Below are positions 58,956 to 59,740 of a stretch of DNA of 59,740 nt, piece by piece (position 1 is the first letter of the stretch; every line of letters begins with the position of its first letter). The notes beneath the pieces were generated by a model that saw only the letters and a program-made list of their open reading frames with translations, searched no databases and was not told the DNA's origin. Both the position numbers and the translations under genes were made by a program. Origin of the DNA: Gammaproteobacteria bacterium. Lineage in GTDB: Bacteria; Pseudomonadota; Gammaproteobacteria; SZUA-229. The stretch lies in the NCBI GenBank assembly GCA_022340645.1, contig JAJDNP010000018.1, forward strand, positions 1-59,740. The letters are read 5' to 3'.

Positions 58956-58962
58956 AAAAAAA

Positions 58963-59679
58963 CTAGAAACTGCCGCCCCAGCTATCGCGCTTGCGGCGCC
59001 AGTTTATGCGCGTGAGTATAATGCCAAGCAACAGGCTGCCGATTGACACCGCACCGCCTATGATAAACCAGTCCTGCATAACGTTGCTGCGCAGCTGTTG
59101 ATTATCCTTGTCTAACATCGCCACATTGGCACGTGCTTCTTCCAGCTCTCTTTTCAGCTCCTTGTTCTTTCGTGACAACGCCAGTGGATTAGCCGCGGTA
59201 ATTTTTAAATCATCCAGTGAGTTGCTTAAGTTGGTACGCTCATTCTGCAGTGAACTATTTTCAGCTTTTAACTGCTTGATTTCTGCTTTCAATTCATCAA
59301 CCGAGCTTTTTAATGACTGTACCAGCTGCCGCGATCTGGCCAGTTTTTTATTTGCATCGACCAGGCGGTCGCGGCCACTGGGGGTGTCCATCAGGTTCTC
59401 AGTTAAAACCCAGCCTTCCTTATCGCCGACTTCAACATGGGTGTATTTGCCATCTTCGGATGTCTCCAGCAACGTTAGCGCGGTTCCACTCGAAAGAAAC
59501 TTGATAATACGGTGCCCGTTGGTCGCGCCAGTGCGCATCGGAATCTTCAGCTCATCACTGACATATGCCGTTTCAGCAAATACCGGGCTACTTGCCAGTA
59601 CAGCAGATACAACGAGTGACAACAGGATTAAAAAGTTAACAAATGGGATCTGTTTGTTTTTCACTTTACTTTTGATCAC
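58963..59679 (-). CDS. ygiM: YgiM-type SH3 domain protein
   Basis: The 238-aa protein has a signal peptide (FLILLSLVVSAVLASSPVFA, cleavage ~residue 36), a bacterial SH3 domain (~40-97; MRTGATNGHRIIKFLSSGT), a coiled coil (~105-195) and one C-terminal helix (~205-225) followed by a basic tail. This is the TIGR04211/YgiM architecture, a periplasmic envelope protein anchored by its C-terminus. Encoded alone, convergent with slt. Confidence 0.88.
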   Translation of the reverse strand: MIKSKVKNKQIPFVNFLILLSLVVSAVLASSPVFAETAYVSDELKIPMRTGATNGHRIIKFLSSGTALTLLETSEDGKYTHVEVGDKEGWVLTENLMDTPSGRDRLVDANKKLARSRQLVQSLKSSVDELKAEIKQLKAENSSLQNERTNLSNSLDDLKITAANPLALSRKNKELKRELEEARANVAMLDKDNQQLRSNVMQDWFIIGGAVSIGSLLLGIILTRINWRRKRDSWGGSF

Positions 59680-59740
59680 TTTAATTCTCTATTTTTACAA
59701 GTCAAAATAACTAAAAACAGTCTCACTTTTTTGTATCATT

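Noticed and set aside
1-59740. CRISPR array, tRNA or rRNA genes, integrase-bounded island
   Set aside because: No regularly spaced direct repeats, tRNA-like cloverleaf, rRNA sequence or integrase gene was seen.

Overview
The window looks like chromosome of a chemolithotrophic, probably sulfur- and hydrogen-oxidising gammaproteobacterium. This rests on a soluble lytic transglycosylase Slt, a YgiM-type SH3 protein and a HAE1 RND pump of gammaproteobacterial type, an Isp-type (group 1e) [NiFe] hydrogenase, a Qmo/Hdr-like electron-transfer operon and a SoxB-related exported metallophosphatase. No tRNA, rRNA, CRISPR array or intact insertion sequence was seen. Small palindromic and MITE-like repeats are unusually dense in the gaps between genes.

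Layout. (1) 408-7733, plus strand: a ten-gene Mrp/Mbh-type cation/proton antiporter operon in the order E-F-G-(MbhD+MbhE)-B-C-D, followed by two more ND5-like subunits and a two-helix protein. (2) 8137-16332, minus strand: a CPA2 antiporter and the hydrogenase maturation genes hypC-A-B-D-F-E, with a repeat in nearly every longer gap; hypF lies between two copies of a ~260 bp inverted-repeat element. (3) 16491-23080, plus strand: the hydrogenase operon (protease, HupH-like protein, small subunit, Isp1, Isp2, an unrecognised 153-aa protein, large subunit, a 61-aa HPGH protein), behind a predicted FNR-dependent promoter. (4) 23233-30103: a fatty acid hydroxylase, the SoxB-like protein and a PhnD/histidine kinase/NarL-type regulator system. 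(5) 30178-39374: an MBL-fold hydrolase, a decayed CHAT-domain gene, and a locus with an MFS-HEAT protein, a stand-alone cyclic-nucleotide-binding (cNMP) domain, a secreted beta-rich protein, an RND exporter fused to a cNMP domain and a LolA-like protein. (6) 39447-39637: a decayed copy of the regulator gene from region 4. (7) 39939-45042: qmoA-qmoB-hdrC-hdrB. (8) 45276-48563: an L7/L12-like protein, a PAS-GGDEF diguanylate cyclase, a SYLF lipoprotein and a J-domain/PilZ fusion. (9) 48829-53349: an RND pump and its adaptor. (10) 53661-59679: a host-attachment-family protein behind a perfect FNR box, an APH/AAA kinase fusion, Slt and YgiM.

How it fits together (inference): the periplasmic hydrogenase would pass electrons through Isp1/Isp2 to the quinone pool; the Qmo/Hdr complex would exchange electrons between a sulfur-pathway enzyme and the quinone pool or a thiol carrier; the Mrp and CPA2 antiporters would manage proton and sodium gradients. 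The strongest candidate for an undescribed system is the cNMP-domain transporter locus at 31836-39374. Other points of interest are the QmoAB-HdrCB arrangement outside the lineages best known for it, the two FNR promoters with textbook geometry, and the nested repeats that have altered coding ends.
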